Positions 36,301 through 48,787 of a DNA stretch of 64,000 nt are shown in pieces; within the stretch, counting starts at the first letter, position 1; every line of letters begins with the position of its first letter. Source of the DNA: Polytrichum commune (Eukaryota > Streptophyta > Polytrichopsida > Polytrichales > Polytrichaceae); the NCBI GenBank assembly GCA_950295325.1, contig OX485804.1:35204429-35268428 (forward strand). The letters are read 5' to 3'. A program made the translations under genes and the position numbers. The notes under the pieces were generated by a model. That model was not told the DNA's origin. It saw nothing but the letters and a program-made list of their open reading frames with translations, and did not search any database.

Positions 36301-37015
36301 ATTTCTTTCTGGTGAGCGATTGAATGTCAGGACATGAGATCCTCTTGACAAGTTTACAAGCTGAAAAGAAAGAGAAAGCGCCAGGTCATTGTTTCCTGAT
36401 ACTTTCCATATAACTCCGGCCACTTGGAGCTCCGATGAACTTTGAAGTTGTTATTTTGTGAACGGGCTGTTCAGTGGCTAAGTTTCAGTAAGGAAGACCA
36501 GAAGGAAGCTTGAGGGGGGGGGGACTTTGGAGACTTCATAACCCGGCAGGAAATTGGATTTGTTTTATTCAAAGAATGTCAGACTGGTGTTGTCTGGTGG
36601 AATTGATGTCAAGGATGTTAAAGATGGAAATTTGATTCTGATAATACATCAATACATCTCAGCTTGGGGGACCAATGTTAGCAGCCCCTTTGGACCTCTT
36701 GGTATCAGATGTGCCAGTATTGCCCCCGCCATCTGACAATCATTAGCAACTGGGATGGAATTTGTAAATTGTCCACAAAATGACGGCAAATTGCTAGCAC
36801 AGCTGCCTGTGAGCAAGCTAAGCGAATTGTGCTTTCCTGTCACCCGAAGAGCTCCTTCCTTTCTTGCTGTTTGATGTAACTTCTGTTTAGAACGTCCAGT
36901 GTCCAATTTAGTTCTGGAGTATGATGGAAGACCCCCAGGCACTGAAGTTTGAAGGGTTTGAACATGCATCTCCATGGACCAGTCTGGTCATGATGTCAAG
37001 GAAGATGAGTGAAGC
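33312..37015. other. Intergenic: 3' flank of U-box gene and 5' flank of WD40 gene
   Basis: No supported gene. Short open frames (33367-33645, 34241-34561, 35114-35581, 36649-36975) lack domain motifs. The stretch 34440-34530 is locally GC-rich with GGCTGGCTGG repeats. A run of ten G sits near 36516. The 3' part probably contains the WD40 gene's promoter and leader. An in-frame TGA just before 37016 limits the upstream coding extension unless a further 5' exon exists. Confidence 0.4.
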
Positions 37016-40000
37016 ATGAGACCAGAGCTTGTGTTGATGCGTGTCCCGCATCAGAGAAGACCTCCATATCCTGAATTTGGGGCCTGTGGTTGTCCTTCTC
37101 CTCTACATCGTGGTGGCCAACGATCTTTCACAGGAGTGGCACATTGGGACCCAAACCGTGCCTTCCATCTTGGTGTTATAGCCAACGAAGGCATTTTGCA
37201 GACATACACTCTCGAGTCTCAGGAGGGAGGTGCTCCGTACACCCTCTCCCCTGCTTCTGCGTATCAACTGCATCTTCTGTATGGAGAAGACTCGTCTCCT
37301 GTAAAGGAACTGATTGTTAGAGGTTACAACTCTCTGAAGCTGAGGACGAAAGCTGTGGATGTACAGCTGGGGAGTTTTGAATTTATTCCTGGAAGACCTG
37401 ATGAGATACTTTTTTTTCAGTTGAACTCAAGCCGGATATTGTTTGCAAGGCTTCCTGGGGGTTGTTCGGGAACAGGAGGATCTAACACTGAAAAAACTAG
37501 TAAAGTATTCTGTATTGGCAGTCACTCTGTAAGTATTGTTTGCTTTTCTGTAAGGTCTGATGGATTGGCCATGCTCTCTGCTGCATCCGATGGGTCTATC
37601 CGTGTTTGGAGGCTCTCAGATGGAACCATGCTCTGCGAAACAGCCATGTCTTATGCACATCCTGAAAATACTCAGATTAGCTATTTGGACAGAGAGTCCA
37701 AGCGAACATGTGGATCTTGTGGCGAAGTACTGCAGAATATGTGGACTTATGCAAAGCTGTTGCTGTTTGTTGGTCAAACATGGGAATTGGCAATGGGATG
37801 TTTGGATGGATTGCTTCGATTCTGGACGAAGACATCTGAAGGTCTTCCTCCAAATAACAGTGGCCTGGAATTGTTGTCCACAGAGACCCTTTTCTCCTCC
37901 AGTGAAGCTTCCATATCGGCCCTTGCCGTCCACTCCCCAGATTTTGAGGGTGTAATTGGCTCGCACCTTGCAGCCGCCAAGGAAGGGGCAGGTGAAGTTC
38001 CCCTGAGATAACTTTTTTCGATCAATTTTACAGTTTATCAATTTTCATAGACTCTTTAAAACCTTCCATCGTGTTGTATCTGCAAACCCACTACCTTCTG
38101 GGTATTTTGTTATGTAATTTCTTATATTCTAAATAAGCGTCTTCTCTCATTCGTTTCACTCTGCAGTTTGTAATGTTCACATAGCAGTTTTATTTCACAT
38201 TTCTTATTTCACATTTCTTCCAACTACTTACAATGTAGCATGCACCTTGAAATTATCTACTCCTGGAAGTTTGTCTCCACTATGACCCTCAGTTGCTGAT
38301 ATGGGCTGAGGTTGCTTACATGCTCAATATACCCATTGATCTCAAAGTTGGGTAGGACATATAATTTGAAGATAGCTGTTTGAATCTTAAAGGCTTGCTC
38401 CAAATTCTCCTCAGGTTTTCAGGCGCTGCCTCTATTCCAAGGAGCCCTATCGCCGACACAGCAGCAAGAGGAAGCTTTTCAACCGGATGGAGTTGTTCAA
38501 GACGATTCTCCCCGTGGGATGCAGGATCATGATCTTTCATCTCCCTCATTTTTTAAAGAATATATGGCAGCTGGAACTACAGAGGGCGGTTTGATGGTTT
38601 GGGCTCGGTATGCAGGATCACATGGTTGGGCACGAACTTGGTCAAGGATCTCCGCGGACGTATCAATTGTGTGCCTTAGTTTCCGCGCAGATGGGGGACT
38701 CCTTGCTGCAGGTGCCTCCGTTCTAGCCACTCCTTCTCCTGAAACTGCTATTCAGGGGATCTCCGGAGAACTGGTTGACCGGGTTCACCTGTATGAGACA
38801 TCGAGCTGGAGCTGTGTGGGAACCTTGAACTTCCACTCCCGCTTGGGTTCCTGCAGTTTTTACAAGCCCATTTTTGTGGAGGAAGGTGTTGAAAAAGAGT
38901 GGAAGTCGGCCTTGGGGATGCTCTTGGTGTGTACTAGTGACGGTCCAGAAACCCACCTTGTGCCGGATTTCTATTCACCACCTAATGACGGGTTGTGTAA
39001 GAGAAATGTGTCCAAGTCAGTAAGATGGGCAGACACGGAGGAAGGAAGGTACAAGCAGATATAATCTGTTGCTGAACCTCGGAAAGAATCAATCTCATTG
39101 TTGTTTAATCTACAGCTTGAAGTTGCGGGATCTCATTTCAAGCCTTGGGGTTTGATGCAAGTGTACACCTGATTGTGGTTTGTCTTGATCTACAACCCGT
39201 AGCTAAGTTTTATCAAAGTGCTAAGCTTGGGCTCCAAAGAGTATTTCTTGTGTGCCATGTGTTTACTGTAGTTTTTTTTAGTCTTACGGAAATTTAGAGA
39301 CTTTCAATCGACGCACGATAGAAATAGGCTTCACCAAATTAGTAGAACAGCCAACATGAAAAGTAGTGTCAACAACCCTGACGTGTGCTCTTGTTATTGA
39401 TGGTTTTGCAGACTACATGCGTCCTTGGCCTCCCCAACATTTTCACAACATTTTGGAGATTATGTAGGGGGTCAGCAACTTATTCAAGAGACGAGGTCGA
39501 TGGAGCGAAATATCAGTCAAGTGGACAATGATGCAGATGTTGATAAACCACCTGGCCAGTTGGCGAATCCCATTGACTGTAATGCAAAGTCCGTAAGTGG
39601 TAAGAAGTGGGACAAGTCCAGACGCAATACTCTGGAGAAAGGTGGGAAAGCTCGCAAAGAGGTCCCCAAACCTGAATGGGACAGTTCGGTGGCCAAAATT
39701 GAAGTGGGGATGAAAATGAACTTGATTTCAAGTGAGGAGGAGCGAAAGGATCCCCATTTAACAAGGTTGAAAGGAGAAAGAGGGCATCAAGATGCCCATT
39801 CAAGGTCCAAAAGAAAAGAGTGTAGGCTCAATTCACTGAACGGTCAGTGTGAAGAGCATATCCCTCAAATGGCTGAAGGTAATGCTTTGGAGGAAGAATC
39901 CTGTCGATTGTGCTCACATCCATTGTCGGATCATTCCGGGCTTGCTTCTGGTCATGTCACGATGCAAGCAAGGCAGACTCTGAATGCTGTCAACACGCGG

Positions 40001-43000
40001 TCTGACAATGCAGAAGAATCTTATCAGGGTTTACGTTGGAGCCACATTCAAGAAACTCCAGCTGTTCCACACGACGAAGAGAGAGAAAGGAACTTACACA
40101 CAGACATGTGTAATTACCAAACCAATGATTCTTTCAATCGTGTCTCAAGTTTCGACCCGCATCAGAGTGAAGAAGGTGCCTCCAGAAATTTGTGTCACGA
40201 GAAGTTGGGTGACCATCCTTTCAAAGTATTAGATAACCCTAAAAATTGTTGTAAGTCATCAACGCTGGTCGCTGAAACTCAAGGAGAATCTTATCAAACA
40301 CCTGTGCTGGATCAGGCTCAAGATGCACCGAAGAGTAGAGGCTGTGAGAATGAAATGTCTTGTCATCCGCATTCAAGGTCTACTGTCGCTGAGCAAGAAA
40401 ATCATGGTGCTGGGTATGTTAGTGATATGAAAGAAAGATATGAAGATACAACAGGTTCTCAAGGACTGACAAACGAGTCGCAGGAGGCGCAGAAAGGACG
40501 TCCACTCCGCTCAATTGTACCAGACAATTGTGCTCCGGAACTGCAAGAACACATGGTAAATTCACACCTGGTTGAGAAAGATACCGATTAGTTCACAAGT
40601 ACTGGTATCACAACGAGGCTGTTGATTTTTATGTCAATAACAGCTGCTCTGGGTCCTTTGATATTATGTCTAACTCAATTAAGCTGGTACATTGGCTTGA
40701 ATGTGATTACTCTACGCCCTTCTTCCCCTTCGTGTGATTTTCTTCAAGCTACATCTCCTTAGCTTCGGATGTCGCCAAACCCTTCTCCATCCTAATCTTG
40801 CTACATTTGTTGGGAATGTTCTGCTGATTTGTCCTCCTATGAACTTGTTGTCATTTTTTTCCACAATGATAGTGGTTATTGAAAGAAAATCATGTGTGAA
40901 AGACATGCCGCTATTCATTTGTGATGTATTTATGGAAAGAAACATGGCATCATCATTGATGAAGTTTATCTGTGCTTACAAGGAGATATATTCATCAGGT
41001 CACCGTGAAGCAGCCAAGGAGTCCTTCCAGTCTACCAACAGGGGGCAATATGCATCAAAATAAGGCTTATTCTGAGAACAAGAAATTGGGGCAAGCTCCT
41101 ACACCACGGCCATTGTCTCGTAAAGAGAATCGCACTGGTGATGAACAACGTATGTCATTGCAGCATGCTGCTGGAAAGAGCACCAAAATCTGCTCTGTAT
41201 GTGGCACTCCAATCCAGGAGCAACATTTGCATGATCACTCACGTATTTCCAGCGAGGTCCACTCCATGTCCACAACTTATTATGAGAACCATCACCTCAT
41301 AAATCAATGCTCCACTTGTAGGGCATCGACCAAGGAGCAGCAGCAGCAGCAGCAAGAAGACATGCACTGGTGGCGTGAGTCAACCACCTCAGGTGTCAAA
41401 TATACAAATGTTCAGGAAAAGAGTTGGTCCTGGAACCATGGCTGTCACGAGAAAGATGTGGAGAGAGCTTGCCAAGAAATGTGTGAGCACTTCCAGATGC
41501 AGACAGAGAAAGACTCCCATCAGCGGATGCCTTCAGGATCTTCAGGGAACATCTTTCAGAGGGAGTTTGTAGAATACCAAGCTTCTCTCCTTGCACATCA
41601 TGCAAAGTCTCATGCCAATAAGAGGAGCTACAGGGAGATTTGCCGGAGTTGTCACCACTCAATGTTCAATCACGAGGGCCAGCACAATAACACACAAGAG
41701 GATGGAAACGGTAGAAGTCATCAGCAGCAGCATCCTCGAGGGTTTCGGATAACAAAGCCGATGTCTAGTTGTCAATCTGATCAGACCATGGCATTAGAAA
41801 ACTTCCCTGCAGAGCTCATTCAAGGATATCGAATGGGCAAGCGCATCTGGCCTTTACATACTAAAAGGGAGGTTTGTGTTGGCTGCAGCAGTCCAGGGTC
41901 AAAGCGATTCCAAGAAACATACCCTCACCATGTTGACGAGGAGGCATACCGAATGTTGACAATCTCTTGCTTTAAGCCGAAGCTTTTCGAGGAGAAAAAG
42001 CTACGTTTTTGTACTGGTCTTCATCGTGGGAAGGGGGAGATCATGCCTGCACCTCCGAAGAGGAGAGTGTTGCCAGTGGTATCACTGTCTCGTGATAAAC
42101 AAAAGGGCGTGTGGAATCGAAAGGAGAATCGAAAGGAATGGGGTAGCGGACACAGAGGATGTTGTTCACAGCATTGGGTTTCTTTGCTTGAAACTTCCAA
42201 AAGGGTCTGTCACACCGAAGGCTGTCATGGTGATGGAGGATGCAACAGGAGCACCGATTCTACCATGACCCCAGACATGGTGGCAACATTGAAAATCACG
42301 AAGAAGTTTCAGGCGAGGAATCTGTCACATGAATTATTGCGTCAGAAAGATATTAGGAAGGAAATGATGTACTTCTCTAAAAGTTCAATCTCCTTAATGA
42401 CCAGACTCATGCCAGGTATAGGTGACTGGTATGATGTTCTCGGTGTAATAATGCAATTTTGTGATTCAGGCTGTTCGTGGAGGGAAATTTCATCCCATTC
42501 ATGCCACAAGAATGGATGATCGTGTTACCACTTCGCTAGGGTTCAGAGGATCATTGGATGGAAAAACAAGACCACAGAGTGCAGCAGGCATGTTGAGGCA
42601 CATGGATTCCGGATCATCAACACCGAGATCAATCAGTTCGTGTGGGGGAGCTCGGAAATCCATCGCTATCACCCCTGCAGCTAAATTGGTTTCTCCAGAA
42701 GTTAATTCGTCAGCTTGGATTTTAGCAAAAGTGGAGGAGCTGCACAAGGAACCTTTCACTGGGCCCAAAGCATTGCAGGTAATCAATCCTCCAGCAAGCT
42801 ATAATTCATGTATTGGCCCCATGCATGGAACTGCCCATCATTGTTTTCTTGTGATAAATGGTTGTGGAGAATATTGTTCGTTTGCTTGCTTTGCTCCAGT
42901 TTAGGTACGTTACATTCACATTACTGATCGAGCAAGGCAAACTGATCATGTATAGATTCCACTTTGACTTAGTGCTGTACGTTCTTTCGAGCAAGTGAGC

Positions 43001-44382
43001 TCACAAAATGTTTCCCTTTCCAATTGCTTCATGGGCAGGTGGCAAAGGAGCATGGGCTCATTCTTAACGAGGAGGATGAAGCTGAGCTTAAACACTACTT
43101 TCGAGATATGAAGAAGCACCTCACTCCGGATGTTGAACCTTGTCTGCTGGAAGCAGAGCATCAAGAGAAACGGACTCGTGAGAAGTATATTGATCTGAGC
43201 AGTATAAATGCCCCTCCCCCACTCACTAAAGGCAATGTCGCTCCCAGGTAAGGCTTTGTTCTGCTGCAGAAAATAATGTCATCTTTTCTCCTACTGGAAA
43301 TTAATCAAGGTTATGATTCTCAAAAGTTGATTGCAAGCACCATAAGATATGCATGTCACAGCTCTTTTACAAGTTTTGTGTTCCTCCAGTCTTCCATGGA
43401 TACAGATGATACACCAAGTCTAGGAGCACTTTTTGCTGTATTAAAAGAATGGAAATGATGCAATCAGGGATAGGTAGCTACCGAAGAAGATAATCACACA
43501 TTGTGTTTTTGTGTGCAACTCTGTTAACTGTTTACCTGTTGCATTATTCCAGGAAAGTGTCCAAACAGGTTGATAAAGAGGTTGGAGCTAGGCGCAAAAT
43601 TATGCCTGCAATCTCTGATCTTTGGGTGGCATCTGATCAGTGCCCACAGGTTATCTCACACTCCTCATGGATTTTTAGTGTCAGTATATCATCAAAAAAG
43701 AACAATGTCAACATATCTTTTATGAGACTGAGCGTCGCCATCCTCTGTAGAACTTTGCATCTATCCGTAAAGCCCAGAAGTAAAAAAACAAGAACTGTCC
43801 CTTCTTCTTGGCTGGCCAGAGATTCGGCAACTTTCATTTACCAGCCCCCACACCCATAAATCTCCAGGCCTAAATCATGTGTACCGGAGGGCCTGGCATA
43901 AGCTACTTACATCACAAACTTCCTGAGGCAAAATTGTTATGTAAAAACTAATGAATTGTTGAAATAACATCATAAATTTCATTTATTGTTGTGATGATTA
44001 CATTACTTTGTTATTGTCTTCTATTGTGTACAACATTATACTATCATGAAGCAAATTGCTACATAAGATCAATTTATTGTAATATATTAGAAGTTTGTGA
44101 TGTTGAGCTAGAGTATTTGATTTGAATGGATTCAGCAGTGATGCCTAGTCACTCTGCCAGTGATTATGCCACGATCTGGTTCATTCAAATAAGGGTTCAC
44201 AATTTGCTCACTGTATTAATGGACACTGGACTTCACAGGTATGTTCAAAGGGGAACTTCAACTCAACCCACCTGGACATGGAGCAAGAGGAGTCCGAGGA
44301 AGCTCGAATATGGGCAGAGAGGGAGTCTGCGTGTAGGGAAGCACTGTCCTCCATGGATGTATATGACAGCTGTTGTATGTGA
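37016..44382 (+). CDS. Large WD40-repeat protein with Cys/His-rich middle, family not recognised, 8 exons
   Basis: Exons: 37016-37991, 38415-39048, 39412-40555, 40999-42415, 42483-42778, 43039-43247, 43553-43649, 44239-44382. Phases agree, giving about 1638 residues. WD40-like blades include SIVCFSVRSDGLAM ... SDGSIRVW (about 169-200), ELAMGCLDGLLRFW (about 256-270), MAAGTTEGGLMVW (about 375) and SIVCLSFRADGGLLAAG (about 405-425). A hydrophilic region with at least five CxxC motifs spaced from histidines follows: CRLCSHPLSDH (about 700), CSVCGTPIQEQH (about 983), CSTCRAS (about 1022), CRSCHHSMFNH (about 1133), CVGCSSPGS (about 1211). The C-terminus is charged and probably helical (LNEEDEAELKHYFRDMKKH; EESEEARIWAERES). 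The 67-bp intron 4 is forced by phase and uses a weak acceptor. I know no named family with this order; function unknown, perhaps a scaffold. Confidence 0.75.
41338..41358 (+). repeat. (CAG)n run coding polyglutamine
   Basis: A short CAG-rich run inside exon 4 of the WD40-like gene, encoding seven consecutive Gln between two of the CxxC motifs. Length is likely to vary between individuals without changing frame. Confidence 0.8.
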
Positions 44383-45529
44383 AGTGTGCTGGTATTGACA
44401 GAAATTCACCCTCATCCATTGCGGAGCAGGCCTCAAATTGGACATCCTTACACTTGACGACTCAAACAAGAGTGGGCTGCATGTTAATGTAAGATGTTAA
44501 GATGCTTTTTGATACATAGTCCAGTGTTAATGCTAAGAAGTAGCATGTGTTGGTGCAGAAAGTTCAAAACTACGCTCCTTCAGATTCTAACAAGTTAAGG
44601 TAGATAATTTCACAAAAGAGTTATCCGTAGTCTCTCAAAGGGGGACCGAATATGGAGGCTGGTGCTTCTTTGAAGGACTTTTCTATTAAGAAGCTCATTA
44701 GATCATCTTGTGTCAGAGCCAAACTTTGAAACATGGGTGAAACTCCTTGGACCTCTCTTCCAATCTAAAATACTTAAAGAGAACTTTAAGATCTAGACTA
44801 GGGTTGTCTAACCCATGGGACTGGACACTCTAGATCCTAGATCAACCTATCCAAGGCTAGCTTGGCCCTCCAATCCTAGTATGACAAGCTATAAATCCAG
44901 TTTTTATAACCTGGCCCACTCTTTTAGCAAGTCGGTTTGAGCTTTAATAAAACTTTGGTCACTTTATGCATAAGCTCTGAACTCACCTATTGACAAATTC
45001 ATCTGGAGTTCGCCAGGGGACTTTACAGATACCTCTACTGGTTAGAAACAATCATTGAGTGGGACACACCAACAAGTGTCTCGTAGTTAGATTATCAGTA
45101 GATGTTATTTAGCAAAATAAGCTTGAGTTTATGTGAGCTTGATACATTCTTGGAAAGCATATTCAACTAACTGGATGGATTTTTTTATGCAGAGGCTCCC
45201 AGCTTGTGCACCTACACACTCAATTACTTCGAACTGATCACGGATTTGTGTGCCAACAAATTTTGCAAAATGGTCATGCATTCACATGCACAATTGCGAA
45301 TGAGCAGCAGCTGGGGATGGCCTCCCATGGTAACAGACAATGCTATTGTCTAATCACTCTCAAGTCTAGGCTACACTTCCTCATAGAATTGCAGGTCAGT
45401 GGTCCTTTGCTTCAAAGGTACTTTGAAGCTACCTTGTATACACATGATGTTTTAAGCTGATGTAAATTACTTATTCAACGTTGACAACAAGCTGGCAAAT
45501 CATGCTGTCTTTCTTACTCCACTACACCA
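44383..45529. other. No recognisable gene (3' flank of WD40 gene)
   Basis: The first few hundred bases are presumably 3' untranslated sequence. The frame at 45206-45460 has no domain features. Nothing else is supported. Confidence 0.4.
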
Positions 45530-45905
45530 TTTGATAGTATTTAGTGTCACCTGTGTAATAGTGTCACGTACCCTATTATGAGGCATATTCTAGGTTCCAA
45601 TAATGCCCAACAACTTGACCATTAATGCAATCTCATGACACTTGGTGTTAGTGTGTTGATTAGTATGCTCAAAATTATTGTGAGGTCTATGCTTAGGTTA
45701 CACAATGCGCAACAAGTTGACTGTGGGTGTAAATACATGGTACTTGGTATTAGTATGTTCAATAAGATCTTTCTCTGGGCATATTGAAATGTAAACACAT
45801 GACACTTGACATTAGAATGTTCAATAAGATCTTCCTCTTGCATACTAAATTGTACACTTGGCATTAGTATGCTCAATAATATCTTCCTTTTGCATACTAA
45901 AACGT
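45530..45905. repeat. Dispersed repeat R45 with internal tandem units
   Basis: The block starting TTTAGTGTCACCTGTGTAA (then GAGGCATATTCTAGGTT, CAACAACTTGACCATTAATG) recurs at about 62190-62420. Three tandem copies of a roughly 65-bp unit follow, built on ACTTGRCATTAGTATGYTC and TCTTSCTYTTGCATACTAAA; another copy is at 62738-62790. Class unknown; no coding capacity. Confidence 0.7.
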
Positions 45906-46349
45906 AAGACTATGATCTCAAGCACTCCAACAGAACTTATCAAATAATATTTGATATACAAAAAGAGGAGTTTTATTTATTTTTAATTGAATCTTTTTAA
46001 AAATATTTTTATCTGTGGTGTGTGAAAATATTAAGGCTATTGAGAATCCTAAAGTGGAGGTAGATATGAAAATGAGAATTCTAAATTTATGGAAAAACAT
46101 AAAAATTGACAATATACATGTTCTAGTTTCTTAACTTATGAAATGATCAATCAGATGATGGTAAATATAAAATATGTCATGGCCCTTGCTTCAATGATAT
46201 ATGTTGTAGTGTTACACTCTATAGATGCAAAAATTCAATAACATGCTAGTATTAGCGAATTGTTCATTGCTAGAATGATAGAAGCCTAAAATAATCTAGG
46301 AGCGAACTTGGTAGGTCAATGGGACGCCAACTAACCACTTGCGACACTA
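45906..46349. other. No recognisable feature
   Basis: AT-rich sequence between two repeats; no gene or clear repeat seen. Confidence 0.4.
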
Positions 46350-46352
46350 TTA

Positions 46353-46881
46353 GGGCCGGTTTACACCATGAACCATGAAGTCGGACCATGGTAGATGCCT
46401 TTTTCCATGGTCTGACTTCATGGTCCAACTTCCATGGTCCAATTTCTTGAAAATCTCTTTACAAAGTTTTGGGCCCCTCACCAAAAAGTGAATGTATTGG
46501 GTTTATTAACATATGCCCAAAAAGGGCAGTTTTGGAAAAAATAAATCAAGTTTGATCATTCTCTTGTCCTCTCGTCTTCATCTTCTCTTTCCCAAAAAAA
46601 GTTTCATTAAAGAATTATTATAACAACAATTCTCTGCCATGGACTCTTGCCTTTTTCTACCATAGCACCTCTTTTGCCTCTCCCACCAAAAAAATCCGTT
46701 GCACCATGTCAGTGGATAATGTAGGCCTTAAAAAACATCTTGTGGGGACCTCGAACTTCATGGTCACTCTGACATTTTTTCCTTGGTGTAAACCAAAATG
46801 GTCATGGGACGAGTTCAACAGCCAATCATAGATCTTACAGGGCCTTGGGACGACTTCATGGTCCATGATGTAAACAACCCC
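46353..46881. mobile_element. PIF/Harbinger-like MITE, family B
   Basis: A 529-bp element with inverted ends: left GGGCCGGTTTACACCATGAA, right (reverse complement) GGGGTTGTTTACATCATGGA. Both continue as CCATGAAGTCG. Flanks are TTA (left) and TCA (right), an imperfect TNA duplication. The interior repeats CATGGTCC words, so each end can fold further. No coding capacity. The ends resemble family A, but the body differs. Confidence 0.8.
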
Positions 46882-48787
46882 TCAATCGCTACAGTGATCT
46901 TTTCACTTGGATCGCACTACATTTCCATGATACAAGTTTATACTACCATATGCATCGATGCTGCAGTCAATTCTACTTATAATGCACATAATTGCATTTG
47001 ATAGAAAAAACTTTGATTATTGACACGCATTATTGGGACCCAAGTAAAATCACCACTATAGCAATTGATGGTGCTACAAGTATGGTTGGTGGGTGTCCTA
47101 TTGGCATATTGGGTCGGTTGCTAGTATGATAGAATACATAACGGCATTGGTCAATAATTCATTTTTAGCGCGTTGTGAAGCTCTTGTTGCTAGAAAAGAT
47201 CCGAGATGATCCTAAACTACTAGGCAATAGTGGACATGTACCCATTTCCGAATGGAGTGGTTGGCGGTTCGATTCCCTCTGTGAAATCTTCTCTCTACTT
47301 GACGGAAAAAAAAAAAAAAACTAGCTAGGTAAGTAGGAAGCCAAGAACCCACCCATCGCAAGGTAGGCAGTAAACCTCACCCTGCACCAAGAAATTCTTG
47401 AGCAAGTAGGGCCAACAGGCTCAAATTCACGTCAGTTTGCTCGACATTGGTTATTTATTTATTTATTTATTTATTTATGTATGCTGCTAGAGGAGCAAGT
47501 GAAGGTTCCTATGACTTGCAAGAACTAGATTATTTTGCAAATAAGATATTACTTGAATTGACAAAAGTGTGAATCGGCATACAAAACTAACAAAGTTGCT
47601 CACGTAAGTGGATGATGTGAGATATCTTCTCAAACACACATTTTTAAAACCACTAAAACTAGAGTTTTAGAGTTTATGCATAAAGTGGACTACTTTTCAG
47701 CTAGTTTTTATTGAGCATTAATCAACATGCAAGAGAGTGGGGTTGGGTTTTTTAAATGTGACTCTAGCTGGTCATACAACGATTGGTGCTCAGGGGGTGA
47801 ACTTTTCATACCATGTACAAATTAACGTGAGTGTAAGAAGGGGTATTATTTGAGGCATTAGCATATGTAGGATTGGGGCGAACCAACCCGTACACTGGTT
47901 TCTTGGAGGCAAGGGTTTAGGCATCCAACAAGGAACGAGCGTATGGGTTGGTTCGCCCAAATCCATACGTAGTATACATAAGGGAGAGGTTTTTCTTTTT
48001 CTTTTTAGTGTGTACTTTTAAAAAAGTTATTTAGAATTTTGAAGTGAAGATAGATGTACAAGAGGGAGCCCTGAGGTTTAGAGAAAACAACTTGATAATA
48101 GATGTCTTTGTTACATCCAATTCATACTTTCATCCATTGTTATCATGTGGTAATAGTCCTCAATGACTACCCTCTTCATTCTTGTTAGGGTTTGCAATTG
48201 GGTTCTAGGTTTTTAAAAACTAGATGCGCTTGAAGCACTCATAGACTCCCTTGAATTTCACTCTTCGAATTATTGCTAAGTTTTTCTGCTCTAGTCTTTC
48301 ATTGTTTGATATAATTGTCAACTTACATGCTATGGATGGAAAAGTTTTTAATGATTTTCTTAATGAAAAATGAAAGTGGATTTTATATGTAATAAAAGCC
48401 TAGTTAATTTATAATTTAGATTTTGCATATGTAGTGGATGCATTTTCACATGAAATTATAAAGCTTAGTGTAAATACTTGAGTCCACTTTCTAGCTTGCC
48501 GTTAGTACATTAGTACATTTGTTTTCTCTATAATCTTCTCGTATATAGGGGGTTTAAAATTTAGAGTGATCCACATACGTCATTTAGGTTTCTAATGAAG
48601 AGTCCACCCCCTAGGGACTAGCGAGCCAAGCTAGCTTGAGTCCCATGGTTGAAATTCCATTTTTAGATACTAAAGTTCCCTCAAAGTTTTTGAAAGTGAA
48701 GATTCAAAAGCTTCACACATGTTTCAAAAATTAGTCTTGTAAGGAGATGAGAGCCGCATTTTCCAGTCACCCCATCCCATGTGACTT
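46882..48787. other. AT-rich spacer, possibly the eroded front of the LINE remnant
   Basis: No supported gene. A poly-A run lies near 47309 and a (TTTA)n microsatellite at 47451. The 5' part of the LINE should lie here if the element were complete, but I cannot recognise reverse-transcriptase motifs. Confidence 0.4.
47451..47478. repeat. (TTTA)n microsatellite
   Basis: Seven consecutive TTTA units. Confidence 0.95.

Noticed and set aside
36649-36975. Minus-strand 108-codon frame
   Set aside because: Antisense to the probable leader of the WD40-like gene; no motif.
37616-38041. Minus-strand 141-codon frame
   Set aside because: Shadow of WD40-like exon 1 on the opposite strand.
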